Below are positions 1-8,683 of a stretch of 64,000 nt of DNA, piece after piece. The notes under the pieces are model-generated. The model did no database searches. It had not been told where the DNA came from and worked only from the letters and a program-made list of their open reading frames with translations. Source of the stretch: Sulfitobacter sp. JL08. Its GTDB lineage: Bacteria; Pseudomonadota; Alphaproteobacteria; Rhodobacterales; Rhodobacteraceae. The stretch lies in assembly GCF_003352045.1 (NCBI RefSeq), contig NZ_CP025815.1:4259691-4323690 (forward strand), in the 5' to 3' direction. Numbering within the stretch: the first letter of the stretch is position 1; each line of letters begins with the position of its first letter. A program made the position numbers and the translations under genes.

Positions 1-2
1 CG

Positions 3-1091
3 CAGGCAGGTACAGAAAACCGGCATGCAGGCAAGAGGATTGCGCCGGAAACACCAGCGTCACAGACAGATGATACAAAACCGTTTGGGCAGGCCGGTTT
101 CAAAGTAAAATTGGACATGGAAACCATCGTCCGGTCCTTGCAGGAAGAACCCCGTAACCGATCGCCAATGGCGCAGTTTGAGGATGCCAAGACTGCTCCG
201 ATCCTGCGAACGGCTGAAGGTGCACCAATGTTGCCAGTGATCAACCAAAGCAAAGATGGTTTGCAAATTGACCCACCTGATCCACAGATTGTGAAGCATC
301 AGGAAATGATCCCTTCCAACGGTCCGCCGGTGCAAAAGGTAGCAACCCGGTTGCAGGCTTCGGGAAAACCCGAATCGGCGCAGTTCCCTGTCGAGTCTTC
401 GCAGACCGAGACACATCGGTTGTCTCCCGACATCAGGGATATTCAAGGTCCTGAACTGTCCACGCCCCCCGATGAAAAAGCGGGTCATCCGGCGCAACCG
501 ACAGAGACAGGTAAATTCGAACAGGCAAGACCGGCTTTGCCGATCATTTTTGCACAAACCGCGCCGGTGCCAGCTGACTTGATGACAGAAGCAGCGGCTT
601 TTGGAGGCATTGCGACGGAAGAGCTGGGATTAATTGCAAATACAGCACCGACAGGTTCGTCAGACATGCGGCTGGCAATGCCCCCGGTGGCCAGGGCAGA
701 CCTGCCCCAGACGGTCACAAGACAGTTGATCGAGGTGATAAGAAGCGGCCCGGATACACCGGTTGAGGTTTCACTAAACCCCGAAGAACTGGGACGCGTG
801 CGGGTGGCATTATCGGCGCAGGACACTGGCGTTGTTTCCGTGACAATTGCGGCTGAACGCCCGGAAACGCTGGCGTTGCTCAAACGGCATATCGATCAGT
901 TGGTTCAGGATTTTCAGGCCTTGGGATACTCTGGTGCGGAATTTTCGTTTGCTCAGGATAACCGGTCATGGGGTGCAAGCGACGGATCGCAAGAAAATTC
1001 ATCATTCGCCGGACAGGCGGAGATCACTTCGAATGCACCGCCAGATTCACCACTCCTGATCCAGACAAGCGGGCTGGATCTTCGGCTATAA
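3..1091 (+). CDS. fliK: Flagellar hook-length control protein FliK, C-terminal part (5' end cut by window)
   Basis: FliK is the molecular ruler and substrate-specificity switch of the flagellar export apparatus; it is secreted while the hook grows and stops hook assembly at a set length. The frame is open to the first base of the window, so the start lies upstream; 362 residues are visible. Visible residues up to about 230 are a low-complexity, Pro/Gln-rich linker, as in other FliK proteins. The last third carries the conserved Flg_hook domain, with PVEVSLNPEELGRVRV followed by helices that include LALLKRHIDQL. The flgD gene follows after 9 nt, and its ribosome-binding site overlaps this stop codon. 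An internal TTG at 111 is unlikely to be the true start. The C-terminal domain and the flgD neighbour make the call firm. Confidence 0.88.
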   Translation, partial: QAGTENRHAGKRIAPETPASQTDDTKPFGQAGFKVKLDMETIVRSLQEEPRNRSPMAQFEDAKTAPILRTAEGAPMLPVINQSKDGLQIDPPDPQIVKHQEMIPSNGPPVQKVATRLQASGKPESAQFPVESSQTETHRLSPDIRDIQGPELSTPPDEKAGHPAQPTETGKFEQARPALPIIFAQTAPVPADLMTEAAAFGGIATEELGLIANTAPTGSSDMRLAMPPVARADLPQTVTRQLIEVIRSGPDTPVEVSLNPEELGRVRVALSAQDTGVVSVTIAAERPETLALLKRHIDQLVQDFQALGYSGAEFSFAQDNRSWGASDGSQENSSFAGQAEITSNAPPDSPLLIQTSGLDLRL

Positions 1092-1100
1092 GGAACCAAG

Positions 1101-1766
1101 ATGGAAACGAACGTAATTTCACAACAACAGTCTTTCAGTTCAAGGGCGGTGTCAGCGCCACAATCCGGCTCTGTTCTCTCATCGGATTTTGAAACCTTTC
1201 TGAAAATGCTGACTGCGCAAGCCCAGTATCAGGATCCGCTCGAGCCGATCGACTCGACACAGTACGCTTCGCAGCTTGCGCAGTTTTCCGCAGTCGAACA
1301 ACAGGTGCTGAGCAATGATCTTTTGACGGCCCTTGTCGGGCAAATGGGGGGGTCTGATTTGTCTCGCCTTGCCGGATGGGTCGGGATGCAGGCGCGCAGT
1401 GACGCACCTGCGATGTTTGACGGCCAGCACATCGTTTTGAACCCAAAACCGGTGGCGATTGCGGATCAGGCGTTTCTTGTCGTGCGTGACCAAGAGGGCA
1501 AAGAAACGCAACGGATTGAAATTGCCGTCTCGGACAACCCGATTGAATGGACAGGAAAGACCGGCGATGGCGGGCAGGTGCCTTACGCGGCATACAGCTT
1601 TTCCGTCGAAAGCTTTGCGGCCGGGAAGCTGGTCTTGTCAGATACTCTTGAAACCCATGCGCCGATTGTCGAGGCGCGCAATTCAGGGGGCCAGATGGAA
1701 CTGGTCCTGCGTGGCGGCCAGACAGTGACGCCACAGCAGGTTACGGCTCTCCGATCCGGACCCTGA
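1101..1766 (+). CDS. flgD: Flagellar hook capping / basal-body rod modification protein FlgD
   Basis: FlgD forms the scaffold cap on which hook subunits polymerise and is removed when the hook is complete. The protein is 221 residues, normal for the family. The N-terminal export and assembly region contains the signature FLKMLTAQAQYQDPLEPID and then SQLAQFSAVEQ (residues about 30-75). The middle and C-terminal part (about 80-200) fit the FlgD Tudor-like and Ig-like folds, including NPIEWTGKTGDGG. An AAGGA ribosome-binding site at the fliK stop codon supports this ATG. It is co-transcribed with fliK, and the rest of the flagellar cluster must lie to the left of the window. Confidence 0.93.
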   Translation: METNVISQQQSFSSRAVSAPQSGSVLSSDFETFLKMLTAQAQYQDPLEPIDSTQYASQLAQFSAVEQQVLSNDLLTALVGQMGGSDLSRLAGWVGMQARSDAPAMFDGQHIVLNPKPVAIADQAFLVVRDQEGKETQRIEIAVSDNPIEWTGKTGDGGQVPYAAYSFSVESFAAGKLVLSDTLETHAPIVEARNSGGQMELVLRGGQTVTPQQVTALRSGP

Positions 1767-1800
1767 TCGCCGTTACCTTGGACCCGAAGGTTTGCATCCG

Positions 1801-3120
1801 CTAGGCGGAATAATCGCGCCGCCCGACCGATACGTATCCTACAAACCCGGCCTGCTGGGCATCTTTTTCTGAATAGATGTTACGCAAGTCCGCCATGATC
1901 GGATTTTCCATGCGGTTCGCGAGCCGTTTCAGATCAAGCGCGCGGAATTCATTCCATTCGGTCAAGAGAACCAAGGCATCTGCATTCTGGGCGGCCTTAT
2001 AGGCATCTTCCATCCAGTTCACGCCGGGCAGCAGGGCTTCGCCTTCGCGCCGGCCTTGCGGGTCAACGACCCGTACTTTGGCGCCCGAACCCACCAGCGC
2101 AGGTACAATTGTAAGCGAGGGCGCATCACGCATGTCGTCCGTGTTCGGTTTGAAGGTCACGCCCAGCACAGCAATGATCTTGCCATTCACAGACCCCCCG
2201 CACAGGTCCATGATCTTGTCGGTCATCCGCCGCTTGATTTCATCGTTTACCTTGATCACCGTCTCGGTCAGCTGCATCGGCACCGCGTTTTCCTGCCCGA
2301 TCCGTGCCAGCGCTTTTGTGTCTTTGGGAAAGCATGATCCACCATAGCCGGGACCGGCATGCAAAAACTTGTTTCCGATCCGGTTGTCTAGCCCCATGCC
2401 TTTGGACACCATTTTTACATCCGCGCCGGTGCGTTCACAAAGAGCAGCGATTTCGTTGATAAAGGTGATCTTGGTCGCCAGAAAAGCATTGGCCGCGTAC
2501 TTGATCATTTCGGCGCTTTCCAGATCGGTGCTCATGATCGGAAATTCGCGCAGATAAAGCGGGCGGTATATCTGCGCCATGACGTCGGCCGCTTTTTCAT
2601 TCTCGACACCTACGACGATCCTGTCCGGCCGCATGAAATCATCGATTGCCGCGCCCTCGCGCAAAAACTCGGGGTTTGATGCGACATCAAAATCGGCCTC
2701 TGGACGGGCTGCAGAAATCACCTGTTTGACCTGTCTGTTCGTACCGACAGGGACTGTCGATTTTGTGACAATCACGGCATATCCGGTCAACGCTTGTGCA
2801 ATCTCTTGGGCGGCGGCCATTACAAAAGTCAGATCGGCATGGCCATCTCCGCGGCGCGTCGGTGTGCCCACGGCGATAAAGATCGCATCGGCCCCATCTA
2901 CTGCCGCGGCAAGTTCCGTTGAAAACGAAAGACGGCCAGCGCTGACATTCTTGGCCATCAATTCATCCAGGCCGGGTTCATAAATCGGAACCACACCTTT
3001 GTTCAGCTTCTCGATTTTCGCGGGGTCTTTATCGACACAGATAACATCATGGCCAAAATCGGAAAAACAAACGCCAGAAACCAACCCGACATAGCCGGTC
3101 CCAATCATCGCAATTTTCAT
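1801..3120 (-). CDS. ugd: UDP-glucose 6-dehydrogenase
   Basis: Oxidises UDP-glucose to UDP-glucuronate with two NAD+, giving a precursor for exopolysaccharides and other glycans. The 439-residue protein has the N-terminal Rossmann motif GTGYVGLVSGVCFSDFGH, the GVVPIYEPGL substrate loop, the central dimerisation helix and the catalytic cysteine in GPGYGGSCFPKD (near residue 260). The C-terminal UDP-binding domain begins near residue 310 (VLGVTFKPNTDDMRDAPS). It stands alone, convergent with flgD. The polysaccharide locus 35 kb to the right encodes a GumK-like putative glucuronosyltransferase, so this gene could supply its donor; that link is inference. GDP-mannose dehydrogenases are related, but the YEPGL loop and overall pattern favour UDP-glucose. 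Confidence 0.93.
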   Translation of the reverse strand: MKIAMIGTGYVGLVSGVCFSDFGHDVICVDKDPAKIEKLNKGVVPIYEPGLDELMAKNVSAGRLSFSTELAAAVDGADAIFIAVGTPTRRGDGHADLTFVMAAAQEIAQALTGYAVIVTKSTVPVGTNRQVKQVISAARPEADFDVASNPEFLREGAAIDDFMRPDRIVVGVENEKAADVMAQIYRPLYLREFPIMSTDLESAEMIKYAANAFLATKITFINEIAALCERTGADVKMVSKGMGLDNRIGNKFLHAGPGYGGSCFPKDTKALARIGQENAVPMQLTETVIKVNDEIKRRMTDKIMDLCGGSVNGKIIAVLGVTFKPNTDDMRDAPSLTIVPALVGSGAKVRVVDPQGRREGEALLPGVNWMEDAYKAAQNADALVLLTEWNEFRALDLKRLANRMENPIMADLRNIYSEKDAQQAGFVGYVSVGRRDYSA

Positions 3121-3240
3121 TGGCTTACCTTTACCTTACGTTCTGCCAAAGGCATGCGCGATGCAAACTGGCCTGTCAACGCGTAGAAAGATCGAATGTC
3201 AGGGCGTGTTGCCGGGTTGCGAACCCGACAGCACCAGCGC

Positions 3241-4560
3241 CTAAAGATCGGCCAGAGTATACGTAGCATACATCGGCAGCATCACGGCCCGGCGGGCACG
3301 GCCAAATGGAAATGTCGCCATCGGTTTTTGCATGACGTGCGGGACAACCCCGTGTCCCTGCACCAGTTCCGCCAGCATTTTTCCGGTATAACTGCCCATG
3401 GCAACCCCGTTGCCGTGAAACGCCAGCCCTGCAAACACACCCGGCATATTCGGAACGGGCCCGATATAGGGTGTCAGGTTACGGGATACACAGACCATTC
3501 CGGACCAACTGTTTGGGGTTTCAACATGGGCCCAGGCCGGGAACATGGTTTCAAAATCCCGGCGGTTTCGCTGTGCGGATCGCCGATCGGCGGACGGGGA
3601 AGACTGGAAACCGCCGCGCATGCCAAAAAGAAAGCGGCGATCAGGCATTAGGCGAAAATAGTGCAGCAGATTGCGTGTGTCGTAACACATCTGATGCGAT
3701 GTCCAGCCCTGATTGTTCAGTTCTTCATCGCTGAGCGGGCGGGTGACAATTACATTCGACTGGGTCGGCAGATATCGCGATGCCAGCCAGTCGGGAAGAT
3801 CGTCACTGGAATAGCCGTTTGTGGCGATCAGGACATTTTCGGCCCGAATTTCGTGACCGTTTATGTTCAGGCACCACCCACCCGAGGATGGCTGCAGCTT
3901 TGCCACTGGGCTGTTGGCATAAATCTGTGCACCCGCTTGCGCCGCGGCCTTGGCCAAGCCGGTCAGGTATTTCAATGGATTGAGGGCAAAGCCGACCGGG
4001 TTGGTCAAAGCCCCGAAAAACGGGCCGCCCATGCCACTTTGCCTTAGCTTGGTTTTTTCAATCAGGGTTGGTTCTACTTTGTATTCATCACGGATGAACT
4101 GCGCCTGTTTTTGCAGATCGTGCATATCCTTGGCGCGGTGTGCCAAAAGCGTTTCGCCATGGGAATGTGTGTCGGCATCGATACCCAAACGATCAAGCAG
4201 GCCAGCGACCAGTTGAACCGAGTCCATTTCCGCCTGATGAAATTCCCGGGCGTGCTCCGTGCCAAATCTGGAAACCAGTTCCTTGTGGCTCAGCTTGCTG
4301 CCACCCAGACAACAAAACCCGCCATTGCGCCCTGACGCTCCCCATCCCGGGTGCTGTGCATCCATAACTGCAACGCTTACGCCTGCTTCGGCAAGGTGAA
4401 GCGCGGCAGACAAGCCAGTGAATCCGGCCCCGATTATAGCCACATCGACCTGTTTGTTTTCGTCAATGCTCGGCCATTCAGGTGCCGCGCAGGTTTCATC
4501 CCACCAGCAGCTGTGACGTGGCCCCGCCCCGTACGTGTGCGTGGGGTAAATTCGTTTCAT
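3241..4560 (-). CDS. FAD-dependent amine oxidoreductase, PuuB-like (gamma-glutamylputrescine oxidase type)
   Basis: A DAO-family flavoenzyme of 439 residues that probably oxidatively deaminates a polyamine-derived substrate. The FAD-binding signature is near residue 42 (VAIIGAGFTGLSAALHLAEAG), followed by the GWGASGRNGGF segment typical of PuuB/OrdL proteins. A second nucleotide-contact region lies at NVLIATNGYSS and the C-terminal flavin contact at AGLAFHGNGVAMGSYTGK. It is the last gene of a minus-strand operon; its ATG overlaps the stop of the upstream permease gene by 4 nt. That context (PotFABC-type transporter plus an aminotransferase) favours a putrescine or gamma-glutamylputrescine substrate, although the specificity cannot be read from the sequence. 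Confidence 0.82.
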   Translation of the reverse strand: MKRIYPTHTYGAGPRHSCWWDETCAAPEWPSIDENKQVDVAIIGAGFTGLSAALHLAEAGVSVAVMDAQHPGWGASGRNGGFCCLGGSKLSHKELVSRFGTEHAREFHQAEMDSVQLVAGLLDRLGIDADTHSHGETLLAHRAKDMHDLQKQAQFIRDEYKVEPTLIEKTKLRQSGMGGPFFGALTNPVGFALNPLKYLTGLAKAAAQAGAQIYANSPVAKLQPSSGGWCLNINGHEIRAENVLIATNGYSSDDLPDWLASRYLPTQSNVIVTRPLSDEELNNQGWTSHQMCYDTRNLLHYFRLMPDRRFLFGMRGGFQSSPSADRRSAQRNRRDFETMFPAWAHVETPNSWSGMVCVSRNLTPYIGPVPNMPGVFAGLAFHGNGVAMGSYTGKMLAELVQGHGVVPHVMQKPMATFPFGRARRAVMLPMYATYTLADL

Positions 4561-5375
4561 GCCGTCCGGGCGGCTGCTTGCTCGTCGCGTTGTTGGCGCA
4601 CGCTTGCGCTTTTTGAAACAAGCGATGCAGTGATAACACCGACGGTTACAATTCCGATCATGATGGTCGACAAGGCGTTGATTTCGGGGCTGACCCCTAG
4701 GCGCACGGCGCTGAAGATCTTGATCGGCAGCGTTGTCGCGCCCGGACCGGAAGTGAAGGATGCAATCACCAGATCATCCAGCGACAATGTGAAGGCCAGC
4801 AACCAGCCCGAAATCACAGCCGGGGCGATGATCGGAAGTGTCACCAGACGAAAGGCATCTAAGGCTGAACATCCCAGATCAAGGGCCGCTTCTTCCAGCG
4901 ACCGGTCAAATGTGATCAGGCGGGACGACACAACAACCGAAACATAGCACATCGAAAACGTAGTATGGGCCAAAACGATTGTTAGAACGCCGCGATCCAA
5001 TCCGATACCGATGAACAACAACAGCAGGGACAGGCCGGTGATAACTTCGGGCATCACCAACGGCGCGTAAATCATTCCGGAAAACAGGGTACGGCCCATA
5101 AACCGGCCACCACGCACCAGAACATAGGCCGCCATCGTGCCCAGTACGGTTGCAAATGTGGATGACAGAACGGCAACCTTGATGGTGACCCATGCAGCAT
5201 CCAGAAATGCTTCGTTCTGCATCAGTTCGCCATACCATTTTGTGCTGAAGCCCGCCCAGACTGTCACCAGTTTGCTTTCGTTAAAACTGAAGATGATCAG
5301 GATCAGCATCGGGATGTACAAAAACGCAAAGCCAAGCGTCAGGGCGGTGACATTAAACCACGAAAAACGGTTCAT
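4557..5375 (-). CDS. ABC transporter permease, spermidine/putrescine type (PotC/PotI-like)
   Basis: One of two inner-membrane permeases of a polyamine-type ABC importer, 272 residues. It opens with a hydrophobic helix (ALTLGFAFLYIPMLILIIFSF) and has five or six predicted transmembrane segments. The permease EAA loop is in EEAALDLGCSALDAFRLVTLP, the contact site for the ATPase. The start chosen is MNRFSWF, because that ATG overlaps the preceding permease stop in the usual ATGA arrangement; a longer upstream frame only extends into that gene. It overlaps the downstream oxidoreductase gene by 4 nt, so the operon is tightly coupled. Confidence 0.9.
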   Translation of the reverse strand: MNRFSWFNVTALTLGFAFLYIPMLILIIFSFNESKLVTVWAGFSTKWYGELMQNEAFLDAAWVTIKVAVLSSTFATVLGTMAAYVLVRGGRFMGRTLFSGMIYAPLVMPEVITGLSLLLLFIGIGLDRGVLTIVLAHTTFSMCYVSVVVSSRLITFDRSLEEAALDLGCSALDAFRLVTLPIIAPAVISGWLLAFTLSLDDLVIASFTSGPGATTLPIKIFSAVRLGVSPEINALSTIMIGIVTVGVITASLVSKSASVRQQRDEQAAARTA

Positions 5376-6253
5376 TTTTCTGCCTCCGCCTGCTTTTGCT
5401 GGTTCCGCTGAAACAGAACAATCGGAATGATCAGGATCAGAAGAAGAACAACCGCTACGGCACTGGCCACCGGCCAATCACGGTTGCTAAAGAATTCTTC
5501 CCACAACACCTTGCCGATCATCAGGGTTTGCGACCCACCCAGCAGGGATGGAATGACAAATTCGCCCAGCGCCGGAATGAAAACCAGAAAACAACCCGCA
5601 ATAATTCCGTTTCGGGACAGCGGAACGGTGACCAGCCAGAACGCCTTGATACGGGAACACCCCAAATCTTCGGCGGCTTCGATCAGGGACCCGTCCAACC
5701 TGTCGAGCGCCGAATAGATCGGCAGGATCATGAAGGGCAGATAGGTATAGACGATACCGATGTAGACGGCCGTGTTTGTGTTCAGGATGGTCAAGGGATC
5801 ATTGATGATCCCCACCCATAACAGAAACTGGTTCAGAAACCCTTCCTGACTGAGAATGCCCATCCACGCATAGACCCGGATCAGGAAGCTGGTCCAGAAC
5901 GGCAGGATCACCAGCATCATCAGCGTTGCACGCCACTCCTCTGGGGCGCGGGCCATCGAATAAGCAATGGGATAGCCGATAATCAACGTGAAGATCGTTG
6001 ATAATACCGCGATTTGCAGACTGCTCAGATAAGCGCGCCAATAAAGATCATCAGACGTGAGAAAGGCAAAGTTTTCGAAATCCAATTCCGCCAGAAAGGC
6101 GCCTATGCCTGCACTCCAGTCGAATGTCGGGGTGTAAGGCGGGATCGCCAGTGCGGTATCGGACAGCGAGATTTTCAGAACTATCAGGAACGGCACCAGA
6201 AACAGGGCCAGAAGCCAGAAGTACGGAACCGAAATCAAGAAAAAGCGGCGCAT
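5372..6253 (-). CDS. ABC transporter permease, spermidine/putrescine type (PotB/PotH-like)
   Basis: Second permease of the importer, 293 residues. The N-terminal helix (SVPYFWLLALFLVPFLIVLKI) is followed by a periplasmic loop, then about five further membrane segments. The EAA motif is visible as IEAAEDLGCSRIKAFWLVTVPLS. PotB/PotH proteins typically have this longer periplasmic insertion after the first helix, which distinguishes it from the PotC-like partner. The start is 4 nt beyond the stop of the ATPase gene. Order in the transcript is binding protein, ATPase, PotB-like, PotC-like, oxidoreductase. Confidence 0.9.
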   Translation of the reverse strand: MRRFFLISVPYFWLLALFLVPFLIVLKISLSDTALAIPPYTPTFDWSAGIGAFLAELDFENFAFLTSDDLYWRAYLSSLQIAVLSTIFTLIIGYPIAYSMARAPEEWRATLMMLVILPFWTSFLIRVYAWMGILSQEGFLNQFLLWVGIINDPLTILNTNTAVYIGIVYTYLPFMILPIYSALDRLDGSLIEAAEDLGCSRIKAFWLVTVPLSRNGIIAGCFLVFIPALGEFVIPSLLGGSQTLMIGKVLWEEFFSNRDWPVASAVAVVLLLILIIPIVLFQRNQQKQAEAEK

Positions 6254-6257
6254 GGCG

Positions 6258-7385
6258 TTATTGATCCAAAAGAACGCCGGCGGTGGCGGTCCATGAAATC
6301 CAGACGGGGTCTTCCCAAGTGAAGCTGCGCCGCGCGATGCGTCTTGTGTTTGCCATTTGCGATTTGATGATGTCGCCTGACGGCAATTCCACGTGATACG
6401 TGGACAGGTTGCCCAGATAGGCGATGTCCAGAATTTTGCCCTGAACTGCGTTCTCGGCTTCTGCGGGCTTTTCTGTTGAAATCGTCACCTTCTCGGGCCG
6501 GATGGCAAGATGGCATTCCTGACCTTCCGAAAGGGAAAGGGTTGAAGATGCGTTCAAAGGCGGCTGTGACTCGCTCCAGTTCAGATGGAACATGTTTTTA
6601 CCGGCAGGGCTGACAGTGCCTTTGATCAGGTTCACATCACCGATAAAGTCGGCCACATAGACCGAATTGGGTGTCTCGTAGATCCGGTCCGGGGTTGCCA
6701 CCTGCACCACGCGGCCTTCGTCCATGACAGCAACGCGGCTGGCCACTGTCATGGCCTCTTCCTGATCGTGGGTCACAATCACAAAGGTCGTGCCGGTTTT
6801 TTCCTGGATATCCATCAGTTCGAACTGGGTATCCTGACGCAGCTTTTTATCCAGCGCACCCAAAGGTTCATCAAGCAGCAAAAGCTTTGGCGCCTTGGCC
6901 AGCGATCGCGCCAACGCCACACGCTGTCGCTGTCCGCCGGAAATCTGGTGCGGTTTGCGCTGGGCGAATTTTTCCAACCGGGTCAGTTTCAGCATCTCTT
7001 CGACACGGTCGATGATATCGTTCTTGGGCATGTTGCCGCGCCGCAATCCGAAGGCGATATTTTCAAAGATCGTAAGGTGGGGAAACAGCGCATAGGACTG
7101 GAACATCATGTTCACCGCCCGCTTGTTCGGCGGCACCGGTCCGATATCCTGCCCGGCCAGAAGAATAGCCCCTTCGCTGGCTGTTTCAAACCCGGCCAGC
7201 ATCCGCATCAGGGTGGTTTTTCCGCATCCGGACGGGCCCAGAAGGGCAAAGAACTCTTGCTCGAAGATATCCAGTGTCAGGTCTTCGATCGCGGTGAAAT
7301 CGCCAAATCTTTTGGTAACGTTCTGAAACCGGATCAAAGGTTTTGCGTCGGGATCGTCCCAAGGCGCGAACACTTTGTTATTCAT
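6258..7385 (-). CDS. ABC transporter ATP-binding protein, spermidine/putrescine type (PotA/PotG-like)
   Basis: Energises the polyamine-type importer from the cytoplasmic side. The 375-residue protein has Walker A GPSGCGKTT, Q-loop FQSYALFPHLT, signature ISGGQRQRVALARSLA, Walker B LLLLDEPLGALD and switch histidine VTHDQEEA in order over residues 20-240. A C-terminal TOBE-type domain follows (LAIRPEKVTIS through LGNLSTYHVEL), as expected for the PotA/MalK branch. A gap of 69 nt with a strong inverted repeat separates it from the binding-protein gene, whereas it is almost contiguous with the first permease gene. Confidence 0.93.
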   Translation of the reverse strand: MNNKVFAPWDDPDAKPLIRFQNVTKRFGDFTAIEDLTLDIFEQEFFALLGPSGCGKTTLMRMLAGFETASEGAILLAGQDIGPVPPNKRAVNMMFQSYALFPHLTIFENIAFGLRRGNMPKNDIIDRVEEMLKLTRLEKFAQRKPHQISGGQRQRVALARSLAKAPKLLLLDEPLGALDKKLRQDTQFELMDIQEKTGTTFVIVTHDQEEAMTVASRVAVMDEGRVVQVATPDRIYETPNSVYVADFIGDVNLIKGTVSPAGKNMFHLNWSESQPPLNASSTLSLSEGQECHLAIRPEKVTISTEKPAEAENAVQGKILDIAYLGNLSTYHVELPSGDIIKSQMANTRRIARRSFTWEDPVWISWTATAGVLLDQ

Positions 7386-7408
7386 CTTTGTCCCCTTTGG
7401 TCAGTATG

Positions 7409-7436
7409 GGGCAGGCGCTTCTTGTGTCGCCTGCCC
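7409..7436. terminator. Intercistronic hairpin between binding-protein and ATPase genes
   Basis: A perfect 9-bp inverted repeat (GGGCAGGCG / CGCCTGCCC) with a 10-nt loop lies between the binding-protein stop and the ATPase start. In the direction of the operon (minus strand) no T-run follows, so it looks like a partial attenuator or a 3' stabilising hairpin rather than a full terminator. Such hairpins commonly leave the binding protein expressed above the membrane components. On the plus strand the repeat is followed by TTTT. Confidence 0.6.
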
Positions 7437-7454
7437 TTTTCTTGTCAGACCGTA

Positions 7455-8540
7455 TCAGGTCCCGGATTTGACCTTGGTCCAAAGACGCGTCACGCCGCGC
7501 TGAACCTTGGCGGAGTAAGGCGTCGTTGTATACAGGTTTTCAAGCGTTGCCTCGTTCGGGTAAATCGCCGGATCGCCGATCACATCGTCTTCCAGAAACT
7601 CTTTGGACGCCGCATTGCCGTTTGCATAGTAAACGTAGTTCGATGCAGCAGCCATGTTTTGCGCGTCCATGATAAAGTTCAGGAACTTGTGCGCTCCGGC
7701 AGGGTTTGGCGCATCAACCGGAATGGCCATCTGGTCAAACCACATCAGCGCACCTTCGGTCGGGGCGTTATAGGCAATTTCCACACCATTGTCGGCTTCG
7801 GCCGCGCGATCACGCGCCTGAAGAATGTCACCTGACCAGCCGAATGCGACGCAGATATCGCCGTTTGCCAGTGCGTTGATATATTCCGAGCTGTGGAATT
7901 TCTGCACATAGGGGCGCACACCCATCAGCACCGGTTCAGCCTTGGCAATGACATCGGGGTCCTGGCTATCGGGGTTTTCGCCAAGATACTTCAACGCCGC
8001 CGGTATCATTTCCGCCGGTGCATCCAGGAAATGCACGCCGCATTCTGCCAGTTTGGACATGTTTTCCGGGTTGAAGACCAATTCCAGAGAATCGATCGGA
8101 GCATCGTCGCCCAAAATTTCGGTTACTTTGCCAACGTTCACGCCAATACCTGTGGTGCCCCACATGTAGTTGATGGAATGCGTGTTGCCGGGGTCGTATT
8201 GTTCGGTTCTTTTCTCAACAACGTCCCACATGTTTTCAATGTTGGGCAGTTGCGAACGGTCCAAAGGCTGGAAAGCACCGGCAACGATCTGGCGTTGCAG
8301 AAAGGTGCCCGAAGGAACGACAACGTCATATCCCGAACCACCCGACAGCATTTTGGTTTCCAGAACCTCGTTGCTGTCGAAAACATCATAAATCAGTTTG
8401 ATGCCGGTTTCTTCTTCGAACTGGGTCAGCAAGGCTTCGTCGATATAGTCGGACCAGTTGTAAACTCGCACTTCCTCGGCCGTCGCAGCCGCGGCGCTCA
8501 GCAATAGCGATGCTGTCAGCGTTAGTGTCACATTTTTCAT
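7455..8540 (-). CDS. Periplasmic polyamine-binding protein (PotF/SpuD-like)
   Basis: Captures the substrate in the periplasm and delivers it to the importer. The 361-residue precursor has a Sec signal peptide (MKNVTLTLTASLLLSAAAATAEE) followed by the PotD/PotF hallmark VRVYNWSDYID. Further family landmarks are FEEETGIKLIYDVFDSNE, GGSGYDVVVPSG and IPVDAPNPAGAHKFLNFIMD. It is the first gene of the minus-strand operon and has a clear promoter (perfect TATAAT at 8582-8587). The conserved N-terminus resembles putrescine rather than spermidine binding proteins, but the ligand is inferred. Confidence 0.9.
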   Translation of the reverse strand: MKNVTLTLTASLLLSAAAATAEEVRVYNWSDYIDEALLTQFEEETGIKLIYDVFDSNEVLETKMLSGGSGYDVVVPSGTFLQRQIVAGAFQPLDRSQLPNIENMWDVVEKRTEQYDPGNTHSINYMWGTTGIGVNVGKVTEILGDDAPIDSLELVFNPENMSKLAECGVHFLDAPAEMIPAALKYLGENPDSQDPDVIAKAEPVLMGVRPYVQKFHSSEYINALANGDICVAFGWSGDILQARDRAAEADNGVEIAYNAPTEGALMWFDQMAIPVDAPNPAGAHKFLNFIMDAQNMAAASNYVYYANGNAASKEFLEDDVIGDPAIYPNEATLENLYTTTPYSAKVQRGVTRLWTKVKSGT

Positions 8541-8581
8541 GATATACTCCCATTGGGTTGCAGGACTTTTTGCCCGATCAG

Positions 8582-8596
8582 ATTATATTTGATCAA
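8582..8596 (-). promoter_or_regulatory. Promoter and candidate operator of the polyamine transporter operon
   Basis: On the minus strand a perfect TATAAT (8587-8582) lies about 40 nt upstream of the binding-protein start. One base upstream of it is the 8-bp palindrome TTGATCAA (8596-8589), in the -35/-10 spacer. There is no good -35 at the standard distance. The same TTGATCA core abuts the -10 of the aminotransferase promoter at 9400-9406, and the GntR-family gene lies between the two, so this is the best candidate site for that regulator. Confidence 0.55.
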
Positions 8597-8683
8597 GTTT
8601 TGCGTCTTGGGGCAAGATGATTTATGTTTCCATGCAGTGCAGCGATGCGCAATACACGTTGCAGCAAGACAGGGCAGGCCGAA

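Noticed and set aside
6585..7835. 416-residue open frame on the plus strand
   Set aside because: Antisense across the ABC ATPase and binding-protein genes, spanning their intergenic hairpin; no domain is visible.
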